DNA of 64,000 nucleotides, from the NCBI GenBank assembly GCA_963920765.1, contig OY987244.1:17464358-17528357 (forward strand). The letters run 5' to 3'. Made by a program: the position numbers and the translations under genes. Of the stretch, positions 37,701 through 48,670 are shown piece by piece. Source of the stretch: Ulota crispa (lineage: Eukaryota > Streptophyta > Bryopsida > Orthotrichales > Orthotrichaceae). Within the stretch, counting starts at the first letter, position 1. Every line of letters begins with the position of its first letter. Below the pieces are notes generated by a model. The model did no database searches. It was not told where the DNA came from and worked only from the letters and a program-made list of their open reading frames with translations.

Positions 37701-39228
37701 TCCTTCAACACATCCTTCGCTGGCGCCTCGTTGGACATTATGTAGACGGATCCAACTGTGCACAGAAGATACCTACAACAGCAGCAAAGTCCATGTAAGG
37801 TAGACACACCCATTCCCAAGCGGCTCCCAGTTCCGTGCCCTAGATTTGAGGGTTTCAACATACACTATTGAACCCAAAGTGGAGCAATGAATGCTACTTG
37901 CACAAGCAAATGCTTTGGGAGGGCTGGGATTGGCACCGTCAAGTGCCGTTATAGGAACACATCCAAGCAATTTCAGGGTTAGCCTAGAGTTGCTTTTTAG
38001 GGACCCTGTGAGCTGTAACTTTGCCCTTAAATATCAAATATTCTCCAATACTTTTTTCCACAAAAATGACGTTCCATGATAGCTTGTTGAAAGGCTAATC
38101 CTATGGATTTTTTTCCTGAATTTTCCAAGACCTTGTGGTACCCCAAACCCTTAAACGCTCGGGTATGGGTCTGTCTACCTTAAACATCTCCTGCAAAAAC
38201 TTGGAACAATCAATGTAACCCTAAAACTAAAAGCTGCAGAGGGGTCTAGGTGACTTGCAAGCGAGGAAGTATGTTTCCAGCATGTTGCACGAGCTCGTAT
38301 AAGTCGGCCGGCGTGCGGCCTCTCTTGGTCTCATCTTGGAAGAAAATCTCCAGTCGCTGCAACTCTCCAAACAATCTCATATCTGGGCCTTTCCAGTCAA
38401 AAACTCCACAGAAAAAAGTGGCCTAAACCTCACCAAGCAGCTATTCAAAGCAAAACCCTAAACCGCACTACTAAAGCATCTGTCAGCAAGCTCGGTAGAG
38501 AGGTGGATACAGAGCTCGTAGTACTTTTGTGGTGACAGCTTGGACGTCCGCAGCTCGGACAACATCTGCGCTGAATACTTGAGCGCGTCTCGCAGATTAT
38601 TGCCATCCTGCACATGTCGATAACCCTAAACGTAAGCAATTAAAGCTTCCAGTGATCGGAGTAGGTTACAGAGCAGCAGCGAATCGCTTGCGGTTTAGGG
38701 TTACAAAACATGGTTAAGACTTGAGTTTTTGAAGCTGCGTTACTGACGATTACTTTTGAAGCTTTTCTCTGTGTTTTGTTATGAAGATCCTGTGTTCTTC
38801 GGATGCAACCTGAGAAAATCGTTGAGAAATAGCTGACAAAACATTGTTACGAGGAATGGTTGAGTATTTTCAGACTTAAGTTTTTGAAGCTGTGTTACTG
38901 GTGATTAGTTTTGAGGTTTTTCTCTGTGTTTTGTTTTGAAGATCCTGTGTTCTTCGGATGCAACCTGAGAAAGAAGTTCGAATTGACGGTGAGATAGAAA
39001 GTGGAAGTGTTCATGAACGCCGTTCAGAGTAAGTATGCTGGAAACCTTTACGCAGTGTTTGTATTCATGCGTGGAGAGGCGAGAGATCTCACAACAGAGG
39101 AAGGATTTGCTTACCAAAGCACGGTGCATGTAGAAAGCATTGTGTTGCACAAGCGCGATGGCGTCCGCCAACCACTTCTCCTGCTCCTCTGCGCTACCGC
39201 CATCGACAACCGATCCTCCGACCTCCAT
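28702..39228 (-). CDS. VPS35: VPS35, retromer cargo-recognition subunit
   Basis: Core retromer subunit (with VPS26 and VPS29), which sorts receptors from endosomes and prevacuolar compartments. I resolve 22 exons, 808 aa (family about 790), all in phase: 39228-39115, 38607-38511, 38382-38259, 37772-37587, 37006-36919, 36480-36424, 36135-36046, 35807-35685, 35589-35515, 35330-35271, 35151-35035, 34913-34674, 34487-34407, 34013-33921, 33694-33605, 32520-32425, 32045-31977, 31622-31542, 30965-30858, 30347-30244, 30068-29955, 28921-28702. Landmarks are [24 protein letters not shown], the VPS26-binding PRLYLL segment, [71 protein letters not shown] and a C-terminal [13 protein letters not shown]. 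Intron 3 is GC-AG. Exon 14 has a NAGNAG acceptor. Introns hold a Stowaway element, a small CACTA-like MITE and two tandem repeats. No disabling change was seen. Confidence 0.95.
29130..29345. repeat. Minisatellite in the last VPS35 intron, unit about 66 bp
   Basis: About 3.2 units of GAAAGCACAAACTTGAGG, AAATTGCCAAGCCTTTGAAA and ACCACAAAATTGAGGAAAATG follow each other with a few substitutions. Confidence 0.8.
32835..32974. mobile_element. CACTA-like MITE family D, copy 2, in VPS35 intron 15
   Basis: The ends CATATAGAAAACGTGTCC and GACACTTTTTCTACTAATG are complementary. Inner arms ATGATTGTAAATGTCCACAA and TTTTACAGTCATTGTGGACC match across a short centre. 140 bp. The target duplication is not clear. 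Confidence 0.7.
37092..37530. mobile_element. Stowaway MITE in VPS35 intron 4
   Basis: The ends CTCCCTCTGTCCC and GGGACAGAGGGAG are perfect complements flanked by TA on both sides, the Stowaway (Tc1/mariner) signature. 439 bp, non-coding, lying between VPS35 exons 4 and 5. The interior is shared with the longer element at 45087-45951. Confidence 0.9.
38715..39000. repeat. Direct duplication in VPS35 intron 1, unit about 155 bp
   Basis: AGACTTGAGTTTTTGAAGCT, TTTCTCTGTGTTTTGTT and GAAGATCCTGTGTTCTTCGG occur twice, about 155-175 bp apart, and both copies end GATGCAACCTGAGAAA. It is a recent tandem duplication of intron sequence close to the first exon. Confidence 0.75.
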
Positions 39229-39942
39229 CTCTACTTCGTCGTTGAGGTGATCACAAACCCTAGCTTCCTAAATCTCTCGATCAAGCCCGCAAGCAATTAA
39301 CTTGACAACCAATTGCACTACTTAAGCAGCTGCAGAAACAGTTGACCACGTCGTCAAGGAGCTGTCAACTAGAAACCTCTGAAACCAACTTCTCTCAGAG
39401 CCAGTCTAAAATCATTGATTTCCTGCAGCTCTTCCCTACCTCTACCAATTGAGCGTACTTCCCAAGATTACGTCAACTTCAGAGGTACAACTGCACCGAC
39501 AGAATAATGATGACTTTACTGAACAGAGCCACAGAGGTAACTTAGATTCGAAGTTTGAGAATCACGATGCCAAGATGCCATGGCTCTAAACCCTAACCAC
39601 TGCATGAGCAGCAAACTTCACAACAACGACGATGATGATGCACGCAATGGCGGTCCCACCGACACAAAAAACTCAGTTTCAGACTCCATTATAACCAGCC
39701 ATTCGTGCCTTGGAAGTCAAGCAACGACGTCACGCAATCATACCAGCAAAACAGAATGAAGACAGAAACACTCACACTTGTTTTTTATCAACGAAATTTT
39801 ATAATACATCGAGTGCACAGGCTAATTCACAAAGGCCGCTATTCAATTGTACACGGAGTTATTTACATCGTCGTGCACATGAGTCGGCTATACACAGCAT
39901 CCGTCCACAGCTGAGGGATTAGGGTTACAGAGCTACTAAACC
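39229..39942. promoter_or_regulatory. VPS35 upstream region
   Basis: A 0.7-kb spacer between VPS35 (start at 39228, minus) and the GDSL gene stop at 39943, also minus. It should contain the VPS35 promoter and 5' leader and the GDSL 3' UTR. AAACCCTA telo-box motifs occur at about 39253, 39587 and 39937. No TATA box stands out. Confidence 0.5.
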
Positions 39943-42900
39943 CTAATTGGCTAATTCGTGCTTTTGGAACCAGGTTTTCAAGGTGAGTCCCTTGGTGAAC
40001 CCGGCGTTGTAAGTGTAGAGATTAGTGACAGCCTTCCAAGCTGCCTCTGTGGGGTGGATGCTGTCGAAGATGACGTGCTTCGACGGATCAGTGCACACAC
40101 TGTAATCTCCTCCGCTGCAGGAGTTCGTGCAGCACCGCTTGTACGCATCGGTGAACCCGTACGCGGGTCCGTTTTCGAAGAGGCGACGGAGGGCTTTGGT
40201 GAGGTCGAGCAGGACGATGTTGGCGCCCTGATTGTTGAGCGCGTTCACTTGAGCTTGCAGCTTTGCGTCGTGCAGGTTTGTTTCTGTGTCGAGTAAGTCG
40301 TTCGTGACGCAGCCCGTCTCGCCGTTCACGTAGAGCGTGGAGAATGGCATGCACGACATGGGGACTAGATTCTCCACCAGGATGTTCGCCACTCCGAGGT
40401 CGTGTATGCGTTTCATCTGCGCTCCCATTTTGTTCACCACCGTGTCCACGTACGCTGCGAGACCCTGGAACAACACACACATGAGCACCAAACCCTAACT
40501 GGTCAAAACCTTTCTTCTCAATCTCTCGATGCTTATGCGCTTAACTCTCTCAATTCTTATGCTCAACTCTCTCCATTCTTATGCTCAACTCTCTCTCGAT
40601 TCTTATGCTCAACTCTCTCAATTCTTATGCTCAACTCTCTCAGTTCTTATGCTCAACTCTCTCATTTCTTATGCTTAACTCTCTCCATTCTTATGCTCAA
40701 CTCTCTCAAATTCTTATGCTCAACTCTCTCCATTCTTATGCTCAACTCTCTCCATTCCTATGTTCAACTCTCTCAATTCTTATGCTCAACTCTCTCTATT
40801 CGTATGCTCAACTCTCTCCATTCTTGTGCTCAACTCTCTCAAATCCTTATGCTTGACTCTTTCATGAAACAATTCCTTGACTTTGCTTAAACGATGTAGA
40901 ATTTGTCTTGCTAAGTCTAGAGAGAGACTTGCATAGAGAGAGACTTGCACATGGTGAAGAATCACCTGCTAGTTAGAGAGAGATGTACTGCAACCCACAT
41001 TCTTATGGTGTTCATCTTTTTAGCAATGTCAGAAAGGTTCTGTTGCTACGTTTGACTCAAAGAACGAGGATGTGAATTCATACCCCGACATTGCCGTTTT
41101 GGTTGTAGTAAGTGTAGTCGTTCACTCCTATGGAAACCAGGGCCACGGATTGAGCCAAATGCGCTGCTGAAAAGGTGCCGCCTTTCACAAGAGCAGCGAA
41201 GGAGTCCACTTGCTGGTCCAGAGGCTTCCATCCGTAAGCATAGGTGACTGCCGCTCCTCCTACTCCGAAGTTGACACCGCCATTGTTTTGGCCGCCGTTC
41301 AAGTACTCCCATGGCGTGGGCGATGGCACACCCAGTTTTGCAGCTGCACAATATCAATCGAACATCTGCAGTGGTCAGGTAATCCCAATCTATCAATCCA
41401 AGCACATGAACCAACACAGGCTAGTCAAACAGCTCACAAATACAAATCACGTAGTGTAGAGAGACTTGCATAGAGAGAAGTATACAGAAACAGTAGTCTT
41501 AGAGAGAGACTTGCATATAGAGAAGTTTGGAGAAGAGTAGTCTAGAGAGAGACTTGCATAGAGAGAGGTATATAAAGAGAGTAGTCTAGAGAGATTTGCA
41601 TAGAGAAGTATACGAAAAGAGTAGTCTAGAGAGAGACTCGCATAGAGAGAAGGATATTGAAAGACTAGTCTTAGAGAGACTTGTATAGAGAGAAGTATAT
41701 AGAAATAGTCTAGAGAGAGACTTGCATATAGAGAAGGATACAGAGAGTGGTCTAGAGAGAAACTTGCGTAGAGAGAGAAAATTTCACTCTCCAAACAATC
41801 AGCTTGCACGGAGAAAGGAGCAATGGAAGGTGTACTACAAATCACCGACAAACTTGATTGTTTCAAAGAACTGCTATTGAATCAAATGTCGCGTGCATGT
41901 TCACTTGATTACCAATAAAGTCCACTGCGTTGCGACCATCGGAAGAGCGGTGAGCGGATCCATCTCCAGGCCATGTCATCCCATAAGGATAGTTCATTGT
42001 TTCTCCCGTGTCTGCCGACACATGCACACATCGTCATCAATTGGGTAAAAAGCCAATTGTTCGAAATAATTCCTTGAGCCCCACTCAGCTTTATTTGCAG
42101 AATTATTGTCACCGACTAAGTGTCTAGTCATGCATCAACTTCTCTTTAGTTATCTGATCAATCTGAAAATAATTCCACAATCTGTCAAAGTTGTTGGCTG
42201 CGGGCCAACCCATGGTTTTATCTGTACTCTGTAGTGAAGTGAGGAAGTTTGAATTTACTCAAATCTCTCAAATAACTAAAAACTGCAAACCTTTTTGTTT
42301 GAATGCATTGGAAATGGCGGTTGACATTGTGCCTCAAGTCCTTAGTCCCGTTGAGTACTCAAATTTTGATTGTCTTAGTTCATTTTGAAATGCATACATG
42401 GCCGCTCTTTTGGATCTTTTAGCGGCAGCGAAGTGGATTTGGGCCTAACATCATTTGGAAACCCAACTCGAGAGTCAAATCTCAAGAAGTTACTCATAAT
42501 AAGATATTCAAGCATTCTTCTCATATTTCTTTTGGTTCCATTACAACTCAACAAAACCGGTATAGTATGCTTAACTAGGACTTATAAAATCGAAATGTGT
42601 GACCTGGAACAGAGTGCAAACTGTTCCTAATAAATTTGTCATATACATATTCCACTACTGAAATTCCACATGCAAAGTTGTACACACTCAACATAAACCC
42701 ACTTATTCTTTCAAGGTAGTGCAATTAAAGAGGGATACTTAAAGTTCTCATGCATGCACAACCTTGGCTACCCAAAAACTGCTAAATACAGAAAATTAGT
42801 GCTCAAAGACACAAAGAAGCCACATGTACATAATATACTGAACTACAAGAGACACTCATAGTTCTGTAGCCATTTGCGAACGTTCATTACCAGTGTAGCT

Positions 42901-43646
42901 GTCTCCAAAAACGAAGAGACCCTGCGCTCCATCTACGTACCCTGCAAAAAGAAAATCCAATTCAACCATTCAAATTCATCATTCAGCCAAACCAAACAAA
43001 TCAATTCGGCAACATTTATAACAGCACGACATTCACAACTATACAGTAAGCTCCATGTTTCAACAAATGAAAAGCACTAGCCAACACCATATTCGTTAGA
43101 TTGGGAAAAAATGAAACATCTTGGAACTTCTGAATTTTGTATTTTTGAGATTGAAGTATTTTGGTGATTTAGAGTGAATGCTATGATGATTTCTTCAAGA
43201 TCTAATATCATTATGTAAAACCTTGAAAGAAATCATCACAACATTCACTCTAAATCACCACAAGTTAACACTCTCAAAAATACAAAATTCAGATTTCCCA
43301 AAATGTATCCTTTTTCCCAATTTGTCGAGTATGGTGTTTACTGCAACAAGTGCATGCTGAACTAGAACCATAACAAAACTCTTACTACATATAACTATAT
43401 CGACGAGTATTGTTTCTTCTAACACTTTACAAACAGACGATTCTCACAACATTCCAAAAAACGACGATTTTAGTACTGTTTGTTCGGAGTACAGTCTACC
43501 TTGCTCTCCCTACTACTTTAGCCATGCGTATGGACTCAAAATCCTTCAAGTGAGAGTTCGTACTTACCAATGTGAGTTATGAGCAACACACAAAGGGATG
43601 AGAAAATGCAGAATTTTATGGCAGGCCTTTGAACAGGACGAGCCAT
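39943..43646 (-). CDS. Secreted GDSL esterase/lipase
   Basis: SGNH-type hydrolase acting on ester bonds; plant members are mostly secreted to the wall or apoplast, and the substrate is not predictable. Five exons, all phases consistent: 43646-43568, 42941-42891, 42011-41913, 41343-41084, 40464-39943, giving 336 aa. The signal peptide is MARPVQRPAIKFCIFSSLCV followed by LLITHIG. Block I is VFGDSYTDTG with nucleophile Ser41. NYPYGMTWPGDGS and SDGRNAVDFI follow. Block II is GVNFGVGGA. Block III is GVNDYTYY with the oxyanion Asn. Block V is DSIHPTEAAW with Asp297 and His300. All catalytic residues are present and the length is normal. The introns carry a MITE (intron 1) and two minisatellites (introns 3 and 4). 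Confidence 0.93.
40515..40860. repeat. Minisatellite in the last GDSL intron, unit 22-24 bp
   Basis: About 14-15 units of CTCTCTCCATTCTTATGCTCAA with point changes (AATTCTTATGC, CATTCCTATGT). It creates long but meaningless open frames on the plus strand. The array ends about 50 bp from the splice acceptor of exon 5 and is pyrimidine-rich on the plus strand, hence purine-rich in the transcript. Confidence 0.9.
40905..40990. repeat. Stray AGAGAGACTTGCATAG repeat copies
   Basis: Two to three partial copies of the 41455-41785 repeat motif (TCTAGAGAGAGACTTGCATA) lie in intron 4, on the other side of exon 4 from the main array. Confidence 0.6.
41455..41785. repeat. Minisatellite in GDSL intron 3, unit about 43-46 bp
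   Basis: About seven units of AGTCTAGAGAGAGACTTGCA followed by TAGAGAGAAGTATACAGAAA, with changes between units. Confidence 0.9.
43083..43339. mobile_element. MITE family A, variant copy in GDSL intron 1
   Basis: The ends are AACACCATATTCGTTAGATTG and CAATTTGTCGAGTATGGTGTT. The interior is a palindrome different from the common form (TTTGGTGATTTAGAGTGAATG against TTCACTCTAAATCACCACAA) and resembles copy 6 at 24146-24398. Confidence 0.8.
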
Positions 43647-43945
43647 GACTGTCGTCACTGGACTCGACAGCCACCGAGAAAAGGAGAAACACTAAGGAGC
43701 TCGTAGAGACGTGTCTAGCGGCATGTGAAGGATGGCGGAGCTCTGATTCCAGAACTGCTATATATGCACTGTAGTACGTAACAATTGCTGCTGCAGTGCA
43801 CAAGCCATGCCTCAATCAACGGCAGGGGAGTTCGATTGTTGTGAGCAGCTGGTCACAGGTCGATCCAAGAAACGCGGCATACAATTGGTGCTTTGATTTG
43901 GAGCCAATCATCGTTTCGAAACAATGAGATTACTTGGGTTTACTA

Positions 43946-44058
43946 CACTAGTATCACCACATCCAAACGTGGTAAAATCAGCATAATTACCACTTCGTAA
44001 AAATGTTGCAAAGTGATAATTATACTGTTTTACCACTTTGGATGTGGTGATGGTAGTG
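43946..44058. mobile_element. 113-bp fold-back MITE with CACTA ends
   Basis: CACTAGTATCACCACATCC at the left pairs with GGATGTGGTGATGGTAGTG at the right, and pairing continues inward through GTGGTAAAA/TTTTACCAC. The target duplication is ambiguous. Confidence 0.75.
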
Positions 44059-44070
44059 TAGAAATTAGTA

Positions 44071-44409
44071 AAGTAGGAGGCTCGTAAACGGCTGACCATC
44101 TAAGGGCTGAAACTAAATTTTGGGGAGGTGAAATTTCTTTTCAGTAATTTTTTTCTTAATAGACAAGAGAAATTGGCATCTAACCCAAGTTGTTTCATAT
44201 TTTTTGGAGCTTCATGGAATTAGTTATGAAATTTAGAAGCTGAAGTGGCATTGGGCTCTAAAACTACCCACCTCCTCCTCAAATATGTACTTCAAATGTA
44301 CACTACTTGGACATTATTGAAGCTTATGAAAAATAACATATAAAAATGGACGACATTTGAGAAGGTGAGCGGTTATAGAACCTAAGCAGTTTATGAGCCT
44401 CCTACCTTA
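44071..44409. mobile_element. MITE family C, copy 1
   Basis: The ends AAGTAGGAGGCTC and GAGCCTCCTACCTT are complementary. Internal blocks CTGACCATCTAAGGGCTGAA, CATCTAACCCAAGTTGTTTC and GAGAAGGTGAGCGGTTATAG match, in inverted orientation, the copy at 51374-51700. About 0.34 kb, non-coding. Confidence 0.8.
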
Positions 44410-44417
44410 ACCTGGCA

Positions 44418-44675
44418 AACACAATATTCATTAAATTGGAAAAAGCAGTACATTTTGGAACTTCTGAAGGTTTAAGGTGATCATCCTAAACCAAGTTTAA
44501 CGTTTTTTTGGGTACATGTGCCCTCACTTGCAAGGAGGAATTTGTGATGGAAAAAATCTCTGAGTGGCTCAAACTGCATCTGATACCTTCAAATTTGGTT
44601 TAAGGTGACATTTTTGGATTGAGGTGAAGTACAATTTGGGAATTGCATTTTTCCCAATTTAATGAATATCGTATT
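44418..44675. mobile_element. MITE family A, copy next to a family C element
   Basis: The ends AACACAATATTCATTAAATT and AATTTAATGAATATCGTATT enclose the standard interior, with CACTTGCAAGGAGGAATTTG and GAGTGGCTCAAACTGCATC. It starts about 9 bp after the family C element. Confidence 0.85.
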
Positions 44676-45086
44676 CCCAATAATCTCCTTGTGAAGCGGC
44701 AATTGGTGAAGACCTTTTTGCTTAGGAGTTTGAGAATTGGGTTCCCGGGAGATCGATGACGTGGGTGGTGTCCCGATTGCAAGACTGAGTAGTTGGTGGA
44801 ATGGTGGACTCTTGTGTGGGGTCGATGACGGTGGTCGATGTTGATCGGACATGCACTTGTGTGTAGACTTTGAGACTTTGAGTGACAAGCTTGTCGTGTG
44901 TGTGTGGCTGAATGTTTCGTTGAAAGGTTGCAGTCTGCGACGGTAATTTTTTTACTTTCTCTGAAGATCTCGTTAGAATCAGTCAACGTGAATTGAGAGC
45001 GATTAGGAGCTGCTGAGAATGAAAGTTACTCTAAATAGTGCATTTAGGCTGCCCAAACAATTCAGTTGCCTTACCGTAGAAAGTTA
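44676..45086. other. Intergenic, nothing recognised
   Basis: Somewhat GC-richer sequence; open frames on the minus strand of 99 and 128 codons show no recognisable features. Confidence 0.45.
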
Positions 45087-45951
45087 CTCCCTCTTTCCCA
45101 ATATACAGCTCCAAATTAGGCATAGATCTTGTCCCACCAAAAAGCTCCTTTTGTTAATTTGAATTGCTGTAAAAGTGTTTGCCGTGTTCAATGATCTCGT
45201 GAGGGCAAGTTAAGCAATTAGAGAGCATTCCTCTCCTAACAAGTTTGGCCTTGCCGATATAACAACATATTCCTTAAACTGGGAGATTGGGCACCTCCCT
45301 AAATAACCAAAGGAGACATAAAAAATTTCAATTTTATGTTAGTTTTGAAAGGTTTTATTGCAATTTAGGTCAGGTCAAGTCAACTTAAATTGCAATAAAG
45401 CCTTCTAATTTTAGGTCAAATCAAAGGTTTTATGTCAATTCAGCTCAAATCAAGTTGAATTGACATAAAACCTTTTGTCAACTTCCCTTTACATTACCTC
45501 TCATTTCAATGGAAAACTCCCATTTTAATGGATATGAGGTTATATGAGGTACCATTATTGCTACGAATTTTTAAATCATCAATAATGAGGAGCTAGCAAC
45601 ATGTATAAATATGGTACTTTTTGCATGGAATTTGGGTGCCCAAACGACAACATCAAAGCTGGAGATTTTGCACACATTTGATAGATGGTATATTGATTCT
45701 AGAATGCATGTGTCATTAGTACAAAGACTAAAATTATGAGGAGTGGGTAGCATTCACAAACTATGCACAAATATGGTACTTTTTGCATGGAATTTGGGTG
45801 TCCAAATGGCAACATAAAAATTGGAGATTATGCAAACATTTGATAGGTGGTATATTGATACTAGAATGCATGTGTTACTAGCATAATGACTAAAAATATA
45901 GTTAATCCCGCATGGAGAAGTTGTTTGGAGCTTTATAATGGGACAGAGGGA
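45087..45951. mobile_element. Stowaway copy with nested MITE and internal duplication
   Basis: It shares ends (CTCCCTCTTTCCC...GGGACAGAGGGA) and interior with the VPS35 intron element but is twice as long. A family A-like MITE (about 45258-45543) interrupts it within GGCCTTGCC. A roughly 160-bp internal segment (GGTACTTTTTGCATGGAATT to AATGCATGTGT) is tandemly duplicated. Confidence 0.8.
45258..45543. mobile_element. Nested MITE, family A-like, inside a Stowaway element
   Basis: The ends TATAACAACATATTCCTTAAA and TTTAATGGATATGAGGTTATA are imperfect complements that resemble the family A ends. Inside is a palindrome built on AGGTCAAATCAAAGG/TTATGTCAATTCAGCTC blocks. The uninterrupted Stowaway copy in VPS35 shows the empty-site sequence. 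Confidence 0.7.
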
Positions 45952-45969
45952 TTATGTCACAACTTATCA

Positions 45970-46114
45970 TTTGAGTAGAAGAACTTGTTCTAAACAATTG
46001 ATTCACAACGACTGCAAATATCCTAAATGACTATACAATAACTCTATTATTGTTGTTAAAGACATTTACAGTCATTGAGAATTAATTATTTAGGACATGA
46101 TTTTCTTATAGTAC
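45970..46114. mobile_element. CACTA-like MITE family D, copy 3
   Basis: TTGAGTAGAAGAACTTGTTC and GGACATGATTTTCTTATAGTA are the diverged ends. Inner arms read CAATTGATTCACAACGACTG and CAGTCATTGAGAATTAATT. About 145 bp. Confidence 0.6.
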
Positions 46115-46821
46115 TTGTTGGTGAATACAACTCTCTAGATACTAAGATATTTGCATGGTTTATGGCTTAGATGCTGCTGATTTGTTTTTTCACAACATTG
46201 TAACAGTTGCCAATTTCTTATTGTTGTTAAAAATTGTTTATTGTAATAATTGAGAAAAAATATATAGTGTAAAATATCAACAAACTAGTGTGGAGCAACC
46301 TAATGCACTGTTTAGTTTAGATAAATTTGTGAGTCTTGATCGTCCTCAACAAGGCAAGAAAAAAGGTTTTTTAGAATACATAGTGGAGGCATGGCCGATT
46401 GGCCGCATGGGGAAGCAAAAGCGATGTAAATTTGTAAGTCGACGTTTTTGAAAAACCAGGGCATTACAGAAGGTACACCAACATTTCTAGTGCTTGAAAC
46501 AAAGTCCTTATAGTGAAGCGATAATGACATATATAATTACCTATGGACTAATCATGTAAAATTTGGACTTTTTTTGTTCTTAAACACATGGATAGAACCC
46601 TATGTTTTGTATGTATGTTCATGCTAATCATGTTTTGCAAATCAAAACATTTTTTGACTTATTACATGTGAATTTTGGACCATAAGTAGTTAAATATGGC
46701 ATAGCATTGATGTTATCATATATGATCTTCTTTTTACTCTATTACTAACCAAAACTTAATAGAGAGTAGAATGCATTTTTTCAATATGGATTTTCAAGAC
46801 ATGGTGCTGCCATTACTAAAT
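46115..46821. other. Intergenic, nothing recognised
   Basis: AT-rich spacer with no notable open frame. Confidence 0.5.
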
Positions 46822-47100
46822 GGCTTGGTATACCCTATACTACATATACCTGTTTGTGGGTCTAGGCTCAAAAAGCTCAAAACCAAATAATTCCAAAAAG
46901 TAAGAATACTCCCCTATTTTTGAGGTTGGTTAATTTTATCTCTTTTGTTGATTCTACTCTAAACAAAGGTCTCAAATTCAATATTACAAAACTCAAGCTT
47001 TGAGTGGTAAATTTCTGAACCCTTACATTTTCTGCTAAGTGAAAAACACAAGCTTTTCCATCCTGGTCCTAGGAAGACTATATGTGTAGTATACCAAGTC
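46822..47100. mobile_element. MITE with GGTATAC...GTATACC ends
   Basis: GGCTTGGTATAC then TACTACATATA at the left pairs with TATATGTGTAGTATACCAAG at the right (a 4-base insertion at the left). 280 bp, with no coding capacity. Family not identified. Confidence 0.6.
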
Positions 47101-47269
47101 TTATTGAATGCTGATGTTGTGTTTGCCTCTTTATTCAAAAATTTAGTATTGAATGAAATTTTGGTCTTGTACACGTTAGGAAATCCAACATGTCCTTGAT
47201 CATTCACTCATTTGCAAAATGGTTTCTAAATTGCGTAGCATTCAAATCTAATTCCTACATAGTGAGTAC

Positions 47270-48080
47270 CAATGTTTGGGATGTTTGGGGAGATTTTGAG
47301 CTCCATCAATCAAATGCCAACATTTCTCATTGTCAACCAATTTTTTTGAGTGCACGCACTAGATATTGCATATACATATTCATACTATGTTTATCTATTT
47401 TGAAAAATGTGGCCAATTTTATTCTACAGATTCAAACTTCAGTCATTTTTTTCTCATTTTGTTTGATTGACTTTCTATGGTTTTTTGTGTTTTTTTTGCA
47501 TCTCCATTCTCATTGGTAAGTACTATTTCTTTCCATAGCCAACTTCAAGAGTGTAAGTAGAACCAATTTTTGGGGAAATTTTGAGCTCCATTAGTAAAAA
47601 TCCAACATTTCACATTTTCAACTTATTTTTGGAGTGCATGCACCAAATATTACTTACCTATTTATACTTTAATTACATATTCTTGGAAAATCTAGCTAAT
47701 TCTTGTGTGGCTGATTCATATTTCAACTGATTTTTTTTTTTTTGTCATTTTTTGGCTAACTTTCTATGAATTTTTGGACCTCCATGCTCGACACTGGTAA
47801 GTACTGTTTTCTTCCATATTCAACTCCAAGAGTATATTGCATGGAACCAAGTGTCCATGGAGATTCTAAGCTCCATGAGTCAATATCTAACATTCCTCAC
47901 TTTCAACCGTCCTTTTAGAGAATGCATGCACCAAATATTGCCTACATATTTATTCTATAATTAGATGTTTTTGAAAAGCCTAACCGTTTTTTTCCTGATA
48001 GAATCATATTTCAACTGACCTTTTATCATTTCGTTCAGCTGACTTTCTCCTGGTTTTCTGGATCTCTTCACTGATCATTG
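47270..48080. repeat. Three tandem units of about 280 bp
   Basis: Units start near 47276, 47570 and 47855. Each has GGGGAGATTTTGAGCTCCAT, CAACATTTCTCATTTTCAAC, GAGTGCATGCACCAAATATT, CTTTCTATGGTTTTTTGGA, then CTCCATGCTC..TGGTAAGTACT and CATATTCAACTCCAAGAGTAT. Divergence is about 20-25% by eye, so the array is old. An inverted unit lies at 48400-48670. Confidence 0.8.
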
Positions 48081-48399
48081 CGTGTAACAACCTTGATTTT
48101 GCTTTGTACTCGTACAGTACTTCAGTCTCGCTAGATATGAAGTTACTCTTTTTTCACTTTTACCAGTATAGCAAAATGTACCAAAAAGGCAAGAATTGTT
48201 TGACGATGGATTTGGTTCAGTCAGGCTGCCACTCATGCAGATAATGATATGCATGCATCATTCAGATCCCAACACCAGAATCATTGAGTCAACCAGCAGT
48301 TCAATAAAAAAAACAAGAATTGAAAAAGCTAAACTATCGATTCACAACTATTGACTCTTTTGCTGGTGGGAGTCTACAAAATAAATCATTCGAGTGAGT

Positions 48400-48670
48400 C
48401 GACCAGTCCTAGCTTTCCTGCACTTGAAAAGTACAGCTCTGGCACTTTGAATCAATGAGCAAGGGGATCTGAAAAAAAATAGAAAGTCAACTAACTCAAA
48501 TGCCAAAAATCTCAGCTGAAATTCGAAACTAGGCCAGGTTTTCAAATCATACCTAACTATAGTATAATTATATAGGGAAATCTAGTGCATGCACATGAAA
48601 AATGCTTTGAAACTGAGAAATGCAAAAGTTTTGATACCGAAGCTCAAAATCTCTGTGGTCGACAATATTA
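48400..48670. repeat. Inverted unit of the 47.3-48.1 kb array
   Basis: Its reverse complement shows GAGATTTTGAGCTTCGGTAT, CATTTCTCAGTTTCAAAGC, GTGCATGCACTAGAT, TTTCAGCTGAGATTTTT and TTGACTTTCTATTTTTTT in the same order as the direct units, so the locus can fold back around 48.2 kb. Confidence 0.65.

Noticed and set aside
38253..38258. Frameshift or pseudogene in VPS35 at exon 3
   Set aside because: A GC-AG intron restores the conserved PRLYLL sequence, and all later exons stay in phase, so the gene looks intact.
40402..40890. 162- and 91-codon frames with repeated MLNSL
   Set aside because: Produced by the 23-bp minisatellite in a GDSL intron, on the opposite strand to the gene.
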